Shown here: positions 27,239-35,879 of the stretch, piece by piece
Numbering within the stretch: the stretch's first letter is position 1
Layout: each line of letters opens with the position of its first letter
Source: Marinobacter maroccanus
GTDB lineage: Bacteria; Pseudomonadota; Gammaproteobacteria; Pseudomonadales; Oleiphilaceae
Assembly (NCBI RefSeq): GCF_002933275.1
Contig: NZ_PSSX01000006.1
Span: forward strand, 124,001 to 188,000
DNA: 64,000 bases
Direction: 5' to 3'
Notes under the pieces: model-generated
What the model was told of the DNA's origin: nothing
The model's database searches: none
Seen by the model: the letters and a program-made list of their open reading frames with translations, nothing else
Made by a program: the position numbers and the translations under genes

Positions 27239-27785
27239 CGGTATCCAACAGCGCCAGCATCTCCCGCTGCGGCCAGATCGCGCCTTTGACGCCCTTCACC
27301 GTACAGGGCCTGTCTGCCAGCCATGCTCCGGTTCGGTATGGTGCAAGGTCGCTGATCGGGAGCCGGTCATACCAAATTTGATACTCCAGATCCTGCCCCA
27401 TCCGGTTCATGGTTGCCTGCACAGACCTATCGCATTCCGAGTCGCAAACCAGTTCTGCGAGGGCGCTCTCGGCAGCGTCCATCTGCGCCTCATTCGCGCC
27501 GGATTTGAGTAGCGTGTTCAGCAATGCATCCTGAAACCACCAGTCCAGCTCTGCGAAGTCCGGTTTGGTCAGGCAGGTAGCGAGTACCGGAAAGCGGGTG
27601 CTGTCGTGAACGAACAACACACAGTTGCGGCGCTGAATGGTGAGCAGGTTGGCGTGCCAGCCGCTCAGCGGGCTTTCAGGCTCGTCATTAGCGGCATATG
27701 GGAGCGGCCGCTTGCGCTTGAGGCTGCCGGATGAATGCAGTGGCAGTTTTGCCAGCAGTTTCTTTGTGCAGTGGAGGCGGATCAT
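27228..27785 (-). CDS. DUF6933 family protein
   Basis: A 185-aa cytoplasmic protein of unknown function. The pattern MIRLHCTKKLLAKLP...SPLSGWHANLLTIQRRNCVLFVHDSTRF is characteristic of DUF6933, which is often found near mobile or defence loci. I started it at ATG 27785, the family's usual first residue; a frame extension of 12 residues exists upstream but has no family support. No membrane or signal segments. It is convergent with the antitoxin-like gene, overlapping its end. Confidence 0.75.
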   Translation of the reverse strand: MIRLHCTKKLLAKLPLHSSGSLKRKRPLPYAANDEPESPLSGWHANLLTIQRRNCVLFVHDSTRFPVLATCLTKPDFAELDWWFQDALLNTLLKSGANEAQMDAAESALAELVCDSECDRSVQATMNRMGQDLEYQIWYDRLPISDLAPYRTGAWLADRPCTVKGVKGAIWPQREMLALLDTARR

Positions 27786-27966
27786 GGGTTTTTGGCTGTG
27801 CCCTGTCTGAGGCCCCGTCATAGCTTCCTTCGATTTGCGATGAAATAAGACGGAGTTTATTTTTCATGGGGTTAGGTCTTACTGAACACGGTCGCGGGAT
27901 CAGTAGTGAAATAAAATGGAAGGATCTAACCCGTGCTTCCTCAAAACGAGAATAGCGGACTTACCG

Positions 27967-28447
27967 ATGAGAAGGATAGCGTGCCAATACGCCATCGTGC
28001 GGTTTATGCCTTATATCGAGACGGGCGAGTTCGCCAACGTCGGTATTTTGCTGTGGGCGCCAAAAACCCGCTACCTGGGCTTTAAACTGCTTCGGAAAAA
28101 ACATGCCCGTATCACCCAGTTTTTTGAAGAGCTGGACCGGGGGGTGTACCTCAAAACCATGGAGAACCTGGATGCTGAGTTGTGCAGAGTGCAGGGTATG
28201 CTCCAAGACCAGATCGCCGAGTTTGGTGACAACGACCGGGAGTATGGATCTCACAAAGGACTTTTTCAGGAGCTGATCCGGCCCCGTGTTATTTCCGGTG
28301 AAAGGCCTGGAGCCTGGCCAGATTAATGACTTTCGTGTGGAAGCGTTCGAAGAAACCCTTGCTAATCTGGCGGGCGATGGCATCGAGATAACGCTTCACA
28401 CTGAAAAGGACAGAATTCTCGAGTTTGCGGGATGGCGCGCCCATTAG
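27967..28447 (+). pseudogene. DUF3037 gene with internal deletion and frameshift
   Basis: The first 110 codons read as a normal DUF3037 N-terminus (MRRIACQYAIVRFMPYIETGEFANVGILLW..., then GLFQELIRPR). After that the frame stops at 28326. In the next frame, from about 28300, the sequence PVKGLEPGQINDFRVEAFEE...LHTEKDRILEFA resembles the normal C-terminal end of the family. The roughly 100-residue middle is missing, so this is a deletion plus frameshift rather than a short natural variant. DUF3037 proteins often accompany HipA-like genes; none is intact here. Confidence 0.65.
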
Positions 28448-28583
28448 CGATTTCGGGCTCTTCGGCTGGCCTGAAAGCACTTGCTGGCTGCCCATCCTGA
28501 TGAACTTGTAAGTAATTCTTACAGATCGCACCCAGACTGGATTCGCATTTGTCGGTGATGTGAAGCCTGAGCATATAGACAGG
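28448..28583. other. Remnant DNA between DUF3037 and hsdS pseudogenes
   Basis: No gene or recognisable site that I can support. It is flanked on both sides by decayed genes and is probably debris of the same event. Confidence 0.35.
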
Positions 28584-29289
28584 CTAGATGGCCTCCTCCA
28601 CTTGTTTCTCTGCCTCCGGAATCCGAAGTTCGCCGGAGAGGACTTTGGGGAAGAGGGTGTCGCGGAGCTCGGTCAGGGCATCCGTTTGCTCGGAAGTGAG
28701 CAGGATTCGCGAATAAATCGCCTCCGCTTGCTCGTTGAACGCTTCCAGTATCCCTTTTCCGGGCACCAGAAACGGAATAGGGCGGAAGTTCTTTTTGCTG
28801 ATTTCCTGAAACGTACTTCCATTGGCCCGGTCGGTAATCTGGTTCATGTTGGTGTTCGCCCAGCACAGCACAGATAGACCGGCTCATAGTTTCGGTTGGA
28901 CAGAATGGCAATGATGCCCTGATTGACGGAAACCGGGATGTCGCTGATGACCGGATAGCCAATCGGGACTCTGGAGGACATTAGCACCGTTCCTTGCGGA
29001 AGCTCGCCTGACAGAAATTTTCTGGAAGCCAGCGTCGGTCAGGTGTCTCGCTGTATCCATCAACACCAGAGATATCAGTTGCGACATATCTTTTGGGGTG
29101 TAGAGCGGATGTACTCCGTTATCCCAGAAATCCGGATTCTTGGTGCTTGGCGTGGCGCTGCCGGTGGTCCTCAACCTCCTCGCCGATAGTGCTGATTAGC
29201 CACCCCTCCGGCACCCACCCCATTTCCTCCGTCAGCACAAACCAGTCCGGGAACTGCCGGCGGATGTGATTGGGCAGGGGCTTTCGCTG
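28584..29289 (-). pseudogene. hsdS: Type I restriction specificity subunit (HsdS) remnant
   Basis: Pieces of an HsdS protein are spread over several frames. The start-like region (about 29190-29289) reads QFPDWFVLTEEMGWVPEGW; a middle piece (about 28990-29150) reads GSATPSTKNPDFWDNGVHPLYTPKDMS; the last piece (28584-28871) reads NFRPIPFLVPGKGILEAFN and LTELRDTLFPKVLSGELRI. These are standard HsdS blocks, but frameshifts separate them and the two target-recognition domains are mostly missing. It cannot give a working specificity subunit. Confidence 0.8.
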
Positions 29290-29667
29290 GTCGCCGAGGG
29301 CGGCCAGTTTGCTCTCGTCGATACCCAGGAGGGAGAAGTCGTTGTCCGGCAGGGCGACGCGCAGGGACTTGTCAGTTTTCTCGATGGTGGACAGCGCCGT
29401 GTCGATGTGAGGACGATGTCGTCCTGCTTGGGGTGCTTGCGAATATGGCTCCAGCGAGCTTCGGGCGGCAGACAGAACACGTTTTTCATGGTGTAGAAAA
29501 TCTACCATGTCCACGTAATCGCCCTGGCCTTCGTCAATCAGCTCCTGTTTGCGTACCTCAAACTTGTCGCTGACGAATTTCAGGAATATTAGGCTGAGTA
29601 ACACGTGTTGGTACTCGGAGGATTCCACCGTGCCGTACTTTGTTGCGGTTTGGCAGGAAGACCTCAA
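29290..29667 (-). pseudogene. hsdM: Type I restriction modification subunit (HsdM) remnant
   Basis: Only the N-terminal helical domain survives: TVESSEYQHVLLSLIFLKFVSDKFE, then MKNVFCLPPEARWSHIRKHPKQDD in another frame, then back to IDTALSTIEKTDKSLRVALPDNDFS. The sequence passes straight into the HsdS remnant, so the SAM-binding catalytic domain (NPPF motif) is deleted. No HsdR gene is present. The locus is a dead type I restriction-modification system. Confidence 0.8.
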
Positions 29668-29797
29668 GTTGGCTTTGTTAGGTGAGCCCCTTCTGGTGGA
29701 GTTTCCCTGCTATAGTTAACAGCACACATCCGGATTGGGTCCTGATTTTTGCTGTGCAGGCCATCCGCTTTCACGGAATATGGCAAGGAAGCGGAAC

Positions 29798-30511
29798 ATG
29801 GACTATCGCGCGATTGTTCTGGTAATCAGTTTCTTGTGTGCTTTTGTCTCCCGGGTTTCTTTTGCCCAGGAAGCAGTTGCAGAGCTCAAAGGAAAAGACT
29901 TTCAGGAAGTGCTGACGGAAGAAGCGTCCGTTGGTGGCCGGGTTGTGGCCGGTGTTTTGTCTTCGAATGCCAGGGCCGCGCAGGCGCTGTCGCTGTTTTC
30001 ATCACCGGCACGGGAGAGTGAAGATGTCTGTGTCCGGGTGATCTCCCGTGACGGACTGTACTGGTCCGAAAATACCTTCCGATGGCCGTCCGGTTCGAAT
30101 GCCGACACGGTTCGCCTTCAAGACCTCTCCAAATATGACCTCAGCCGCTACGCCGAAACGGATCTTTCTGTCCTCGGATACGAGGGCGATTGCAGTGAGG
30201 CGCACAGTGGCCCGGTTCTGATCGCGGTCCGGGGGGATAACCCTCGACTGCCGGATTCTCTGGATATTTTTGTCAATTCCGGTCGGTCGGATACCTTTGC
30301 TGTGATCACCTCGCCGGATATCGCTGCCAGCACGATTGCATGTCACCTGATCAGGAAAGGGCGCCGAACCGGATACGACACCATTTGCACGGTACCCATT
30401 GCTAATACCGGGACCGGAAGTCTGGCCATCCGCATCATGCGCCGACGGTTTGATCGGATGATGCCACCGACGGATCTGGTTGTGCGTTTGCCGGAACGGA
30501 TGGGTAGGTGA
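29798..30511 (+). CDS. Exported protein of unknown family, first gene of a three-gene operon
   Basis: A 237-aa protein with a signal peptide (MDYRAIVLVISFLCAFVSRVSFAQ) and no other membrane segment. The mature part has no domain I recognise; it contains two conserved-looking cysteine pairs (ESEDVCVRVISRDGLYWSE, YEGDCSEAHSG, TIACHLIRKGRR, YDTICTVPI) and a basic end. The start is ATG 29798 after AGGAAGCGGAAC; a longer in-frame start at 29735 would spoil the signal peptide. It overlaps the next gene by four bases (GTGA). Confidence 0.75.
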   Translation: MDYRAIVLVISFLCAFVSRVSFAQEAVAELKGKDFQEVLTEEASVGGRVVAGVLSSNARAAQALSLFSSPARESEDVCVRVISRDGLYWSENTFRWPSGSNADTVRLQDLSKYDLSRYAETDLSVLGYEGDCSEAHSGPVLIAVRGDNPRLPDSLDIFVNSGRSDTFAVITSPDIAASTIACHLIRKGRRTGYDTICTVPIANTGTGSLAIRIMRRRFDRMMPPTDLVVRLPERMGR

Positions 30512-31467
30512 CGCGTATGGGAGTCTGCAGTTCCGTAAGAAGGCGTTTTGGCAGATTCCGGTTCCTCTTTGTGATGAGCCTGGAGAGGCAGTCCCGAAAA
30601 GTGGCTTTGTTCTTCTCGGCGGGCCTGATCCTGATTTTTCTGGGCCTGTATCTGGATGGACGTGATCGCATATTCACTCTGGATGCGGTAACGGAAACGG
30701 CGTCTGTGGTCACCTCGGATGGCGCTTTTTCTGAGTGGCGTGTTGGCGGCGCTAACCTTCATAAAAGTCCGTTTGCGACAAAGGATAGCGCGATACTTCT
30801 GCCGGAGAGCGCCTACTTGTTAATTCACCAGGGTACCCGGGTGGATATTCAGCGCCACGGTATTCAGGACGTCAGGCTTACGCTTAGCAGAACTGAAAAA
30901 TCGGTCGGCAGTATCGTCAGTCCGGATGACGTAGACAGGCTCTTGGGAAATTGGGCGTCGCTGACGGTGTCATCGGACGACCGGCCCTTCGTCTGGCCCT
31001 TTCGAGGCACACTTGTGGTCGGGGATGATGTGAGTAGTGGCGTCGACAGCGTTTTGCTTCAGGGAACCGTCAACGTGCTTGAAGAACAATTGGTCCGGGA
31101 TACTCGCTACAGTGCGGGCACAAGTGAGCTGGATCGGGGGGACAAGGTGGGCTTCTGGAAGCAGCCCGAAGGGGAAAAACACGAGGAAGCGATTGTTGAG
31201 GGATTCTTCAGAATTGAGCCCACCAATCAGGAAAGGTTTACTGAGGCTCTGAACGCGATTCAGCTTGTTGCCCATGGTAGTGCCGATCACGTTAAAGTGG
31301 AAAGACTGGGCAGTTCCGGCTATCAGATAAGGGCCACAAACTGGGCTCGGTTCCTTTACGACCCGCTGTTATCGTTTTTCGCTGGTCTCGGAGCGCTGTT
31401 TTTTGCTGCGATAGAGATCTATTCCAATGTTCGTGAAATTCTCAGGGATGTGGCAAGCCGTGATTAG
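30508..31467 (+). CDS. Two-helix inner-membrane protein of unknown family
   Basis: A 319-aa protein with a basic N-terminus, a transmembrane helix near residues 30-50 (VALFFSAGLILIFLGLYL), a large beta-rich periplasmic domain, and a second helix near 285-305 (LLSFFAGLGALFFAAIEIYSN). The start is GTG 30508, overlapping the previous stop; ATG 30574 is an alternative close to the first helix. I do not recognise a family. Its 3' end overlaps the protease gene, so the three genes are probably made together as an envelope complex. Confidence 0.72.
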   Translation: MTRMGVCSSVRRRFGRFRFLFVMSLERQSRKVALFFSAGLILIFLGLYLDGRDRIFTLDAVTETASVVTSDGAFSEWRVGGANLHKSPFATKDSAILLPESAYLLIHQGTRVDIQRHGIQDVRLTLSRTEKSVGSIVSPDDVDRLLGNWASLTVSSDDRPFVWPFRGTLVVGDDVSSGVDSVLLQGTVNVLEEQLVRDTRYSAGTSELDRGDKVGFWKQPEGEKHEEAIVEGFFRIEPTNQERFTEALNAIQLVAHGSADHVKVERLGSSGYQIRATNWARFLYDPLLSFFAGLGALFFAAIEIYSNVREILRDVASRD

Positions 31468-32542
31468 AACGACAGCTCTGCTCCTCGTCATTCTGTTGCA
31501 GGTTATTCGCACGGCAGAGGCGATGCCGCCTCAGGCCTTTGTGACAGCCGGTGAGAACGGACAGGCGGTGCTGATGAGCCGCCTGAATGAATGTTACGCC
31601 GTCACCCCCGCGCACGTGATCGGCGATGGCTTTTTCGCCACCCTGGTCGGTGGCAGCAGTGCCCGCCCCAGGGGGGAAGCAGACCTGTTGCAACGCTTTG
31701 GCTACGATCTCGCGGTGTTACGTGTGACAGGTGCCATCACGGATAACTGTGACTTTGATCTGGGAGGTTCGTTTTCCCTGGATCGGGCACTCTCAACGGC
31801 GGGAAGCGGCCAGATCGTATCAGTAAATTCCGATGGCAGTCTGAGCCGGAGAGAGGTTCGGGTTTCGGATGTGGGTCTTCTGTATCTGAGAGTCAGCCCG
31901 GTTGGACCTGAAAATCAACTGTTCAAAGGGCTCAGTGGCAGTCTACTCGCTCTGGATGAAACGCCCGCGGGAATTTTGATGTCGGTGGATCCGCAGACTG
32001 GTGAAGGCAAGGTACTGCGGTTTGATCGTTCCGTGGAAACCATCCGGCCATTTTTCGGCCTCAAAACTACTAGCGAGGTTGCGGAGTCCATGTCACCGGA
32101 GTCGGAGATAGCTAACCAGGGTAATCTGGCCGAAATCGTTGAGCGTTGGTCAAGCCCGGCAGTGTCTGCAGAATACAGGGTGTCTAATCTGGTTGACGGT
32201 GTTGACGCAGGCACTGTCTGGCTGGCCGAACCCGAAGGGTTTCCAATAGAGGTGGTTTTTGCCCTAAAAGGGGATCGGGTGCATGCGATTGATCGGGTGG
32301 TGCTGATTGGTAAGGGCGTCACGCCACCGGAGCGGCTGCCCCGGGACGTTGAGCTTCTGGTCAGTTCCCGGGAGAAAGGTGGCTGGATTCCCGTTTTTAC
32401 AGGAACATATTTCAGCTCAGAAGGCGTCAGGGAACTGGCCTTTGCGCCAGTCCGTGCCCGAAAGGTAATGCTACGAATCTACTCTCACTGGGGTGATGAG
32501 ACCGGCGTCGGGCTTGCCGGCCTGGTGATTCCCGTCAGGTAA
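31427..32542 (+). CDS. Exported trypsin-like serine protease with C-terminal discoidin-like domain
   Basis: A 371-aa protein with a signal peptide (ALLLVILLQVIRTAEA). Residues about 35-210 look like a chymotrypsin-fold protease: the His is in YAVTPAHVIGDG, the Asp in FGYDLAVLRV, and the probable nucleophile in FKGLSGSLLAL, where the usual GxSG reads GLSG. From about 230 to the end (NLVDGVDAGTVWLAEPEG, KVMLRIYSHWGDETGVGLAGLVI) a jelly-roll resembling F5/8-type discoidin domains follows. Substrate unknown; it might cut one of the two envelope proteins encoded just upstream (inference). The stop directly abuts the stop of the convergent gene. Confidence 0.7.
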   Translation: MFVKFSGMWQAVIRTTALLLVILLQVIRTAEAMPPQAFVTAGENGQAVLMSRLNECYAVTPAHVIGDGFFATLVGGSSARPRGEADLLQRFGYDLAVLRVTGAITDNCDFDLGGSFSLDRALSTAGSGQIVSVNSDGSLSRREVRVSDVGLLYLRVSPVGPENQLFKGLSGSLLALDETPAGILMSVDPQTGEGKVLRFDRSVETIRPFFGLKTTSEVAESMSPESEIANQGNLAEIVERWSSPAVSAEYRVSNLVDGVDAGTVWLAEPEGFPIEVVFALKGDRVHAIDRVVLIGKGVTPPERLPRDVELLVSSREKGGWIPVFTGTYFSSEGVRELAFAPVRARKVMLRIYSHWGDETGVGLAGLVIPVR

Positions 32543-33154
32543 TTACTGTAGCCGTGCTGTGGCATTGTAGGTTCCTTCGAAAGCGCCGCTACAGCGAAGT
32601 TCTCCAATCAGATTTGCACTGTCGCCAAGGTTAAAGTAGCCCTGACAATAACGAGACTGGAATTCGAGGCCTGTCCCACTTATCTGCCCGTCATATTTGG
32701 TGGGCGGATAATCGCCACCAGAGAAGGTGAATCGGCCGGTGTCCTCGTGAAACTCGCCTAGTTTAAAGCTGTAGGAGTTCGCTAACTTTTGCAGAGTGCC
32801 TTTTTCGCCTTCTGTTTCCGTTTCGCCGGCTGTTAGTTTGAACGGAAGAACGGTGACGTCTCTGAATTTTCCTTTCAGAGCCAGTGCTCTCATCGCGTCA
32901 TCGGCGCTATTGAAGCCAATGCCATAGGCCACTTCCTTCATGGCAAGGTCGTCGGATTTCAGCATGACATCCAGAGCTGCGAGTCGGGTACTCTGATCGG
33001 GATCATTTAGCAGTGCCCGGAACTGATTGATCCGTTCCTTCCGCGCGTTGATTTCTTTTAAAAGCTCTTCGGCAGATTGAGCCAGGGTGCCAGTGGACAG
33101 GGTGAATAAAATCAGTGACGGCAGCAGGTAATGACGGGGTCTGGACCAGCGCAT
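32543..33154 (-). CDS. Exported HEAT-like protein of unknown function
   Basis: A 203-aa protein with a signal peptide ending near LAQ, a helical coiled segment (SAEELLKEINARKERINQFRAL), a HEAT-like helical pair (DPDQSTRLAALDVML, MKEVAYGIGFNSADDAMRALALK), and a C-terminal beta-rich part with two cysteines. I started at ATG 33154 rather than 33166. It is tail-to-tail with the protease gene with no spacer, so it may belong to the same cassette. No family recognised. Confidence 0.65.
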   Translation of the reverse strand: MRWSRPRHYLLPSLILFTLSTGTLAQSAEELLKEINARKERINQFRALLNDPDQSTRLAALDVMLKSDDLAMKEVAYGIGFNSADDAMRALALKGKFRDVTVLPFKLTAGETETEGEKGTLQKLANSYSFKLGEFHEDTGRFTFSGGDYPPTKYDGQISGTGLEFQSRYCQGYFNLGDSANLIGELRCSGAFEGTYNATARLQ

Positions 33155-33254
33155 AGACACCTCCATTTGACTATTTATCGCTCATGTAAGAATAGTCGCT
33201 GGAGGGAGTCTGTCCAATTCTTGATAAATAAGGCTTTGGGCGATTGGAGCGGGT

Positions 33255-33280
33255 AAAAGCAGCCCCCGCAAGCGGAGGCT
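33255..33280 (-). terminator. Rho-independent terminator of the amino-acid ABC operon
   Basis: On the minus strand AGCCTCCGC-TT-GCGGGGGCT forms a 9-bp stem with one G-T pair, then GCTTTT. It lies 18 bp after the ATPase gene stop. Confidence 0.75.
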
Positions 33281-33297
33281 TTCGACGCTGGCTTGGC

Positions 33298-34044
33298 TCA
33301 GTGTGCAAGAACCCGTGAAAGAAACGCCTGGGTGCGCTCGTTCTGCGGGTTGTCGAACACATCGTCCGGTTTACCCTGTTCCACAATCTGGCCTTCGTGA
33401 ATGTAGATCACGCGGTCGGCCACTTCCCGGGCGAAGCCCATTTCGTGCGTCACGACCATCATGGTCATGCCTTCCTTGGCCAGTTCCCGCATAACATCCA
33501 GCACTTCACCGATCATTTCCGGATCAAGGGCTGAGGTTGGCTCGTCGAACAGCATCAGGCGCGGTTCCATGGCCAGGGCCCGGGCGATCGCGACCCTCTG
33601 TTGCTGGCCGCCGGACAGCTGGCTGGGGTATTTGTCAGCCTGGTTTCCTATGCCCACACGGTTGAGCAACCGCTCGGCGGTGGCGTTGGCAACGGTTTCC
33701 GGGGCATCCTTCACCTTCTGGGGCGCCAGCATGATGTTCCTCTTCACCGTGAGGTGAGGGAACAGGTTGAACTGCTGAAATACCATCCCGACTTCCTTGC
33801 GGATTTCAGCCAGAGCTTTCGGGTTGCCGCTCTTGGGCGCGAGCTGCTGGCCGTCCACTTCCAGTGTTCCGGATTCATATTCTTCAAGGCCGTTCACACA
33901 GCGAATCAGGGTGGATTTGCCGGAGCCACTGGCGCCGATAATAACCACCACTTCGCCCTGTTCAACAGTAAGGTCGATATCTTTAAGGACATGCAGTTTC
34001 CCGAAGTACTTGTTCATGCCCTTCATTTTTACAATCTGAGTCAT
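33298..34044 (-). CDS. Polar amino-acid ABC transporter ATPase
   Basis: A 248-aa ATPase of the GlnQ/HisP type. Walker A is GASGSGKST, the signature LSGGQQQR, Walker [13 protein letters not shown], and the switch His lies in [10 protein letters not shown]. The start is ATG 34044 with AAGGAACGTTACCC upstream; the frame runs on further upstream through the permease end but without family sequence. It powers uptake of a polar amino acid with the permease and binding protein just upstream. Confidence 0.94.
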   Translation of the reverse strand: MTQIVKMKGMNKYFGKLHVLKDIDLTVEQGEVVVIIGASGSGKSTLIRCVNGLEEYESGTLEVDGQQLAPKSGNPKALAEIRKEVGMVFQQFNLFPHLTVKRNIMLAPQKVKDAPETVANATAERLLNRVGIGNQADKYPSQLSGGQQQRVAIARALAMEPRLMLFDEPTSALDPEMIGEVLDVMRELAKEGMTMMVVTHEMGFAREVADRVIYIHEGQIVEQGKPDDVFDNPQNERTQAFLSRVLAH

Positions 34045-34057
34045 GGGTAACGTTCCT

Positions 34058-34729
34058 TCAGACAGAAGCCAGTCCGCGCCGCTCAACGAAGCGGAGAATG
34101 ATTGACAGGGACAGGGTGATGGCCAGGTAGAGGATTGCCACCACAAAATACACCTCAAATGCGGTAAAGGTGTTGGCGATGTAGATCTGACCCTGGCGGA
34201 CCAGCTCACCAACGCCAATCACCGAGAACAGCGACGTGTCCTTGATGCTGACAATGGCCTGGTTACCCAGCGGTGGAATCATCCGGCGGAACGCCTGCGG
34301 CCAGACAACCGACCAGAAGGTCTGGGTGCGGGAAAGGCCAAGGGAAAGCCCGGCTTCGGTCTGGCCCTTGTCGATGGACTGTACGCCACCGCGGACCACC
34401 TCGGATATATAGGCGCCGGAGTTCAGGGCGATGGCCGCGATGCCGGCCGTCAAAGGATCAATGGGACCACCGATCAGGTCGGGGAGGCCGTAGAAGATAA
34501 AGAGGACCTGAACCAGAATCGGAGTGCCACGAAAGATTTCGATGTAGGCGGTTGCCGGCCACCGCAGGAACCACTTCTTGTTGATGCTCAGCAGGCCAAA
34601 GAAAATGCCCAGAGCAAAACCGATAAGAAGACCGCCGAAGGAAATCAGCAGGGTGTAGGGAATCCCCTTTATCAGAAAAGGGATAGAGTCGATGGCTGCC
34701 TGCCAGTCGAACTGAAACTGGAATTCCAC
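34058..34729 (-). CDS. Polar amino-acid ABC transporter permease
   Basis: A 223-aa inner-membrane permease of the HisM/GlnP family. About five helices; the EAA loop reads [24 protein letters not shown], and [21 protein letters not shown] is the family signature. A single permease gene, so it probably acts as a homodimer. It is separated from the ATPase gene by 13 bp and from the binding protein by a hairpin-bearing 91-bp spacer. Confidence 0.94.
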   Translation of the reverse strand: MEFQFQFDWQAAIDSIPFLIKGIPYTLLISFGGLLIGFALGIFFGLLSINKKWFLRWPATAYIEIFRGTPILVQVLFIFYGLPDLIGGPIDPLTAGIAAIALNSGAYISEVVRGGVQSIDKGQTEAGLSLGLSRTQTFWSVVWPQAFRRMIPPLGNQAIVSIKDTSLFSVIGVGELVRQGQIYIANTFTAFEVYFVVAILYLAITLSLSIILRFVERRGLASV

Positions 34730-34764
34730 AGTGAGAGTCTCCGCAGAGTTTTGGAGTCACGAAT

Positions 34765-34788
34765 TGCCGGGGCAGTGATGCCCCGGCA
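34765..34788 (-). promoter_or_regulatory. Intercistronic hairpin between binding-protein and permease genes
   Basis: TGCCGGGGCA-TCAC-TGCCCCGGCA is a perfect 10-bp stem with a tetraloop and no U-tract. Stable stems here commonly protect binding-protein mRNA from 3' decay and give higher expression than the membrane parts; that role is inferred. Confidence 0.6.
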
Positions 34789-34820
34789 CAGGGAATCAGA
34801 CCGCTTGGGTCCGGAAGCCC

Positions 34821-35579
34821 TTACATGCCCTCAGGCATGGGGCCAAACCACTTTTCGTAGATGGTCTTATAGGTACCATCTTCCTTCATCGCGGCGAGGG
34901 CGTCGTTAACGTCATCAACCCACTCACTGCCATTCCTGAGGGCGATACCATACTGCTGGCCTTCATACAGCGGACCAACGGTTTTCACCTTGCCTTCACC
35001 CTTGGTGCGGGCGAAGTAGCCCACGTTCGGCGCATCGTAGAAGACAGCATCAATGGAGCGGGACATCAGCGCCATGTACATGTCTGAGCTGCCAGGGTAA
35101 GGGGTTACGCCGTCATCGGCTTCCAGGTTCTTGACCAGGTAGTCGTAACTGGTGCTACCGATCTTGGTGCCGATTTTCTTGCCTTCGAGGTCGTCGAATT
35201 CGCTGACATCGCCGTTGCTCTCGCGAACAAGAATGCGCAGACCTGAATCGTAGTACGGATCTGAGAAGTCGACGATTTGCTCACGCTCCTCAGTAATGGT
35301 GATGCCGGCGATGGCAATGTCCACGTTACCGGTTTGCAGGGCAGGGATGATGCCGTTGAAATCCATGGTGTTGAGGTCAATCTCGAAACCGGCACGGTCG
35401 GCCACCTCGCGGATGATCTCCATATCGAAACCGATCATCTCACCGGTTTCCTGGTCCATCATTTCAAACGGAACGAAACTGGGGTCGGTGACGACGCGCA
35501 GGGTTTCTGCACTGACGGTTCCTGCGGCAACGGTGAGTGCCAGGCTGGCGCTTAGGGTCTTCAGCCACTTCGTGCTCAT
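34821..35579 (-). CDS. Polar amino-acid ABC transporter periplasmic binding protein
   Basis: A 252-aa family-3 solute-binding protein with signal peptide ending at VSAE. Binding-site blocks are visible: DPSFVPFEMMD, MIGFDMEIIREVA, IAIAGITITEEREQIVDFSDPYY, then KIGTKIGSTSYDYL. This pattern resembles glutamine-type binding proteins (GlnH) but the ligand cannot be fixed by eye. First gene of the leftward importer operon; start ATG after AGGAGAATGT. Confidence 0.92.
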   Translation of the reverse strand: MSTKWLKTLSASLALTVAAGTVSAETLRVVTDPSFVPFEMMDQETGEMIGFDMEIIREVADRAGFEIDLNTMDFNGIIPALQTGNVDIAIAGITITEEREQIVDFSDPYYDSGLRILVRESNGDVSEFDDLEGKKIGTKIGSTSYDYLVKNLEADDGVTPYPGSSDMYMALMSRSIDAVFYDAPNVGYFARTKGEGKVKTVGPLYEGQQYGIALRNGSEWVDDVNDALAAMKEDGTYKTIYEKWFGPMPEGM

Positions 35580-35761
35580 ACATTCTCCTTTTCTTTCTTA
35601 TGAGGCTCCATTTGCCCGGTAAGGCAAGCCGGACCAATCACTGCTGTTGACTGCGATCTCCGGGGAGCGTTGATGGAACTGCATCACATACACTTTAGAC
35701 TATTACGCAGATGAGCACAGGAAATCAAATGCTTGGCGGGGAGGCGGCGGCCGGGAGGGCT

Positions 35762-35867
35762 GTTGGATTACGGTCCTACGGACCTAATCCAACCTACGAT
35801 GATGGCAGATTGAAAGGGGCTGGTAAGAACCGTAGGTCGGATTAGGCCCGAAGGGCCGTAATCCGAC
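35762..35867. repeat. Pair of inverted REP-like palindromes
   Basis: Two hairpin units, 35762-35798 and 35831-35867, face each other. The second reads cgtaggtcggattaggcccg then aagggccgtaatccgac; the first is a variant of its reverse complement with taggtccg/cggacc as the inner stem. Both have a one-base bulge near the inner stem. This gtaggtcggatt...aatccgac pattern is a common gammaproteobacterial REP family; a related copy is at 43857-43904. Placed between the ABC operon promoter region and the metF 3' end. Confidence 0.75.
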
Positions 35868-35879
35868 ACCAGTACTACA

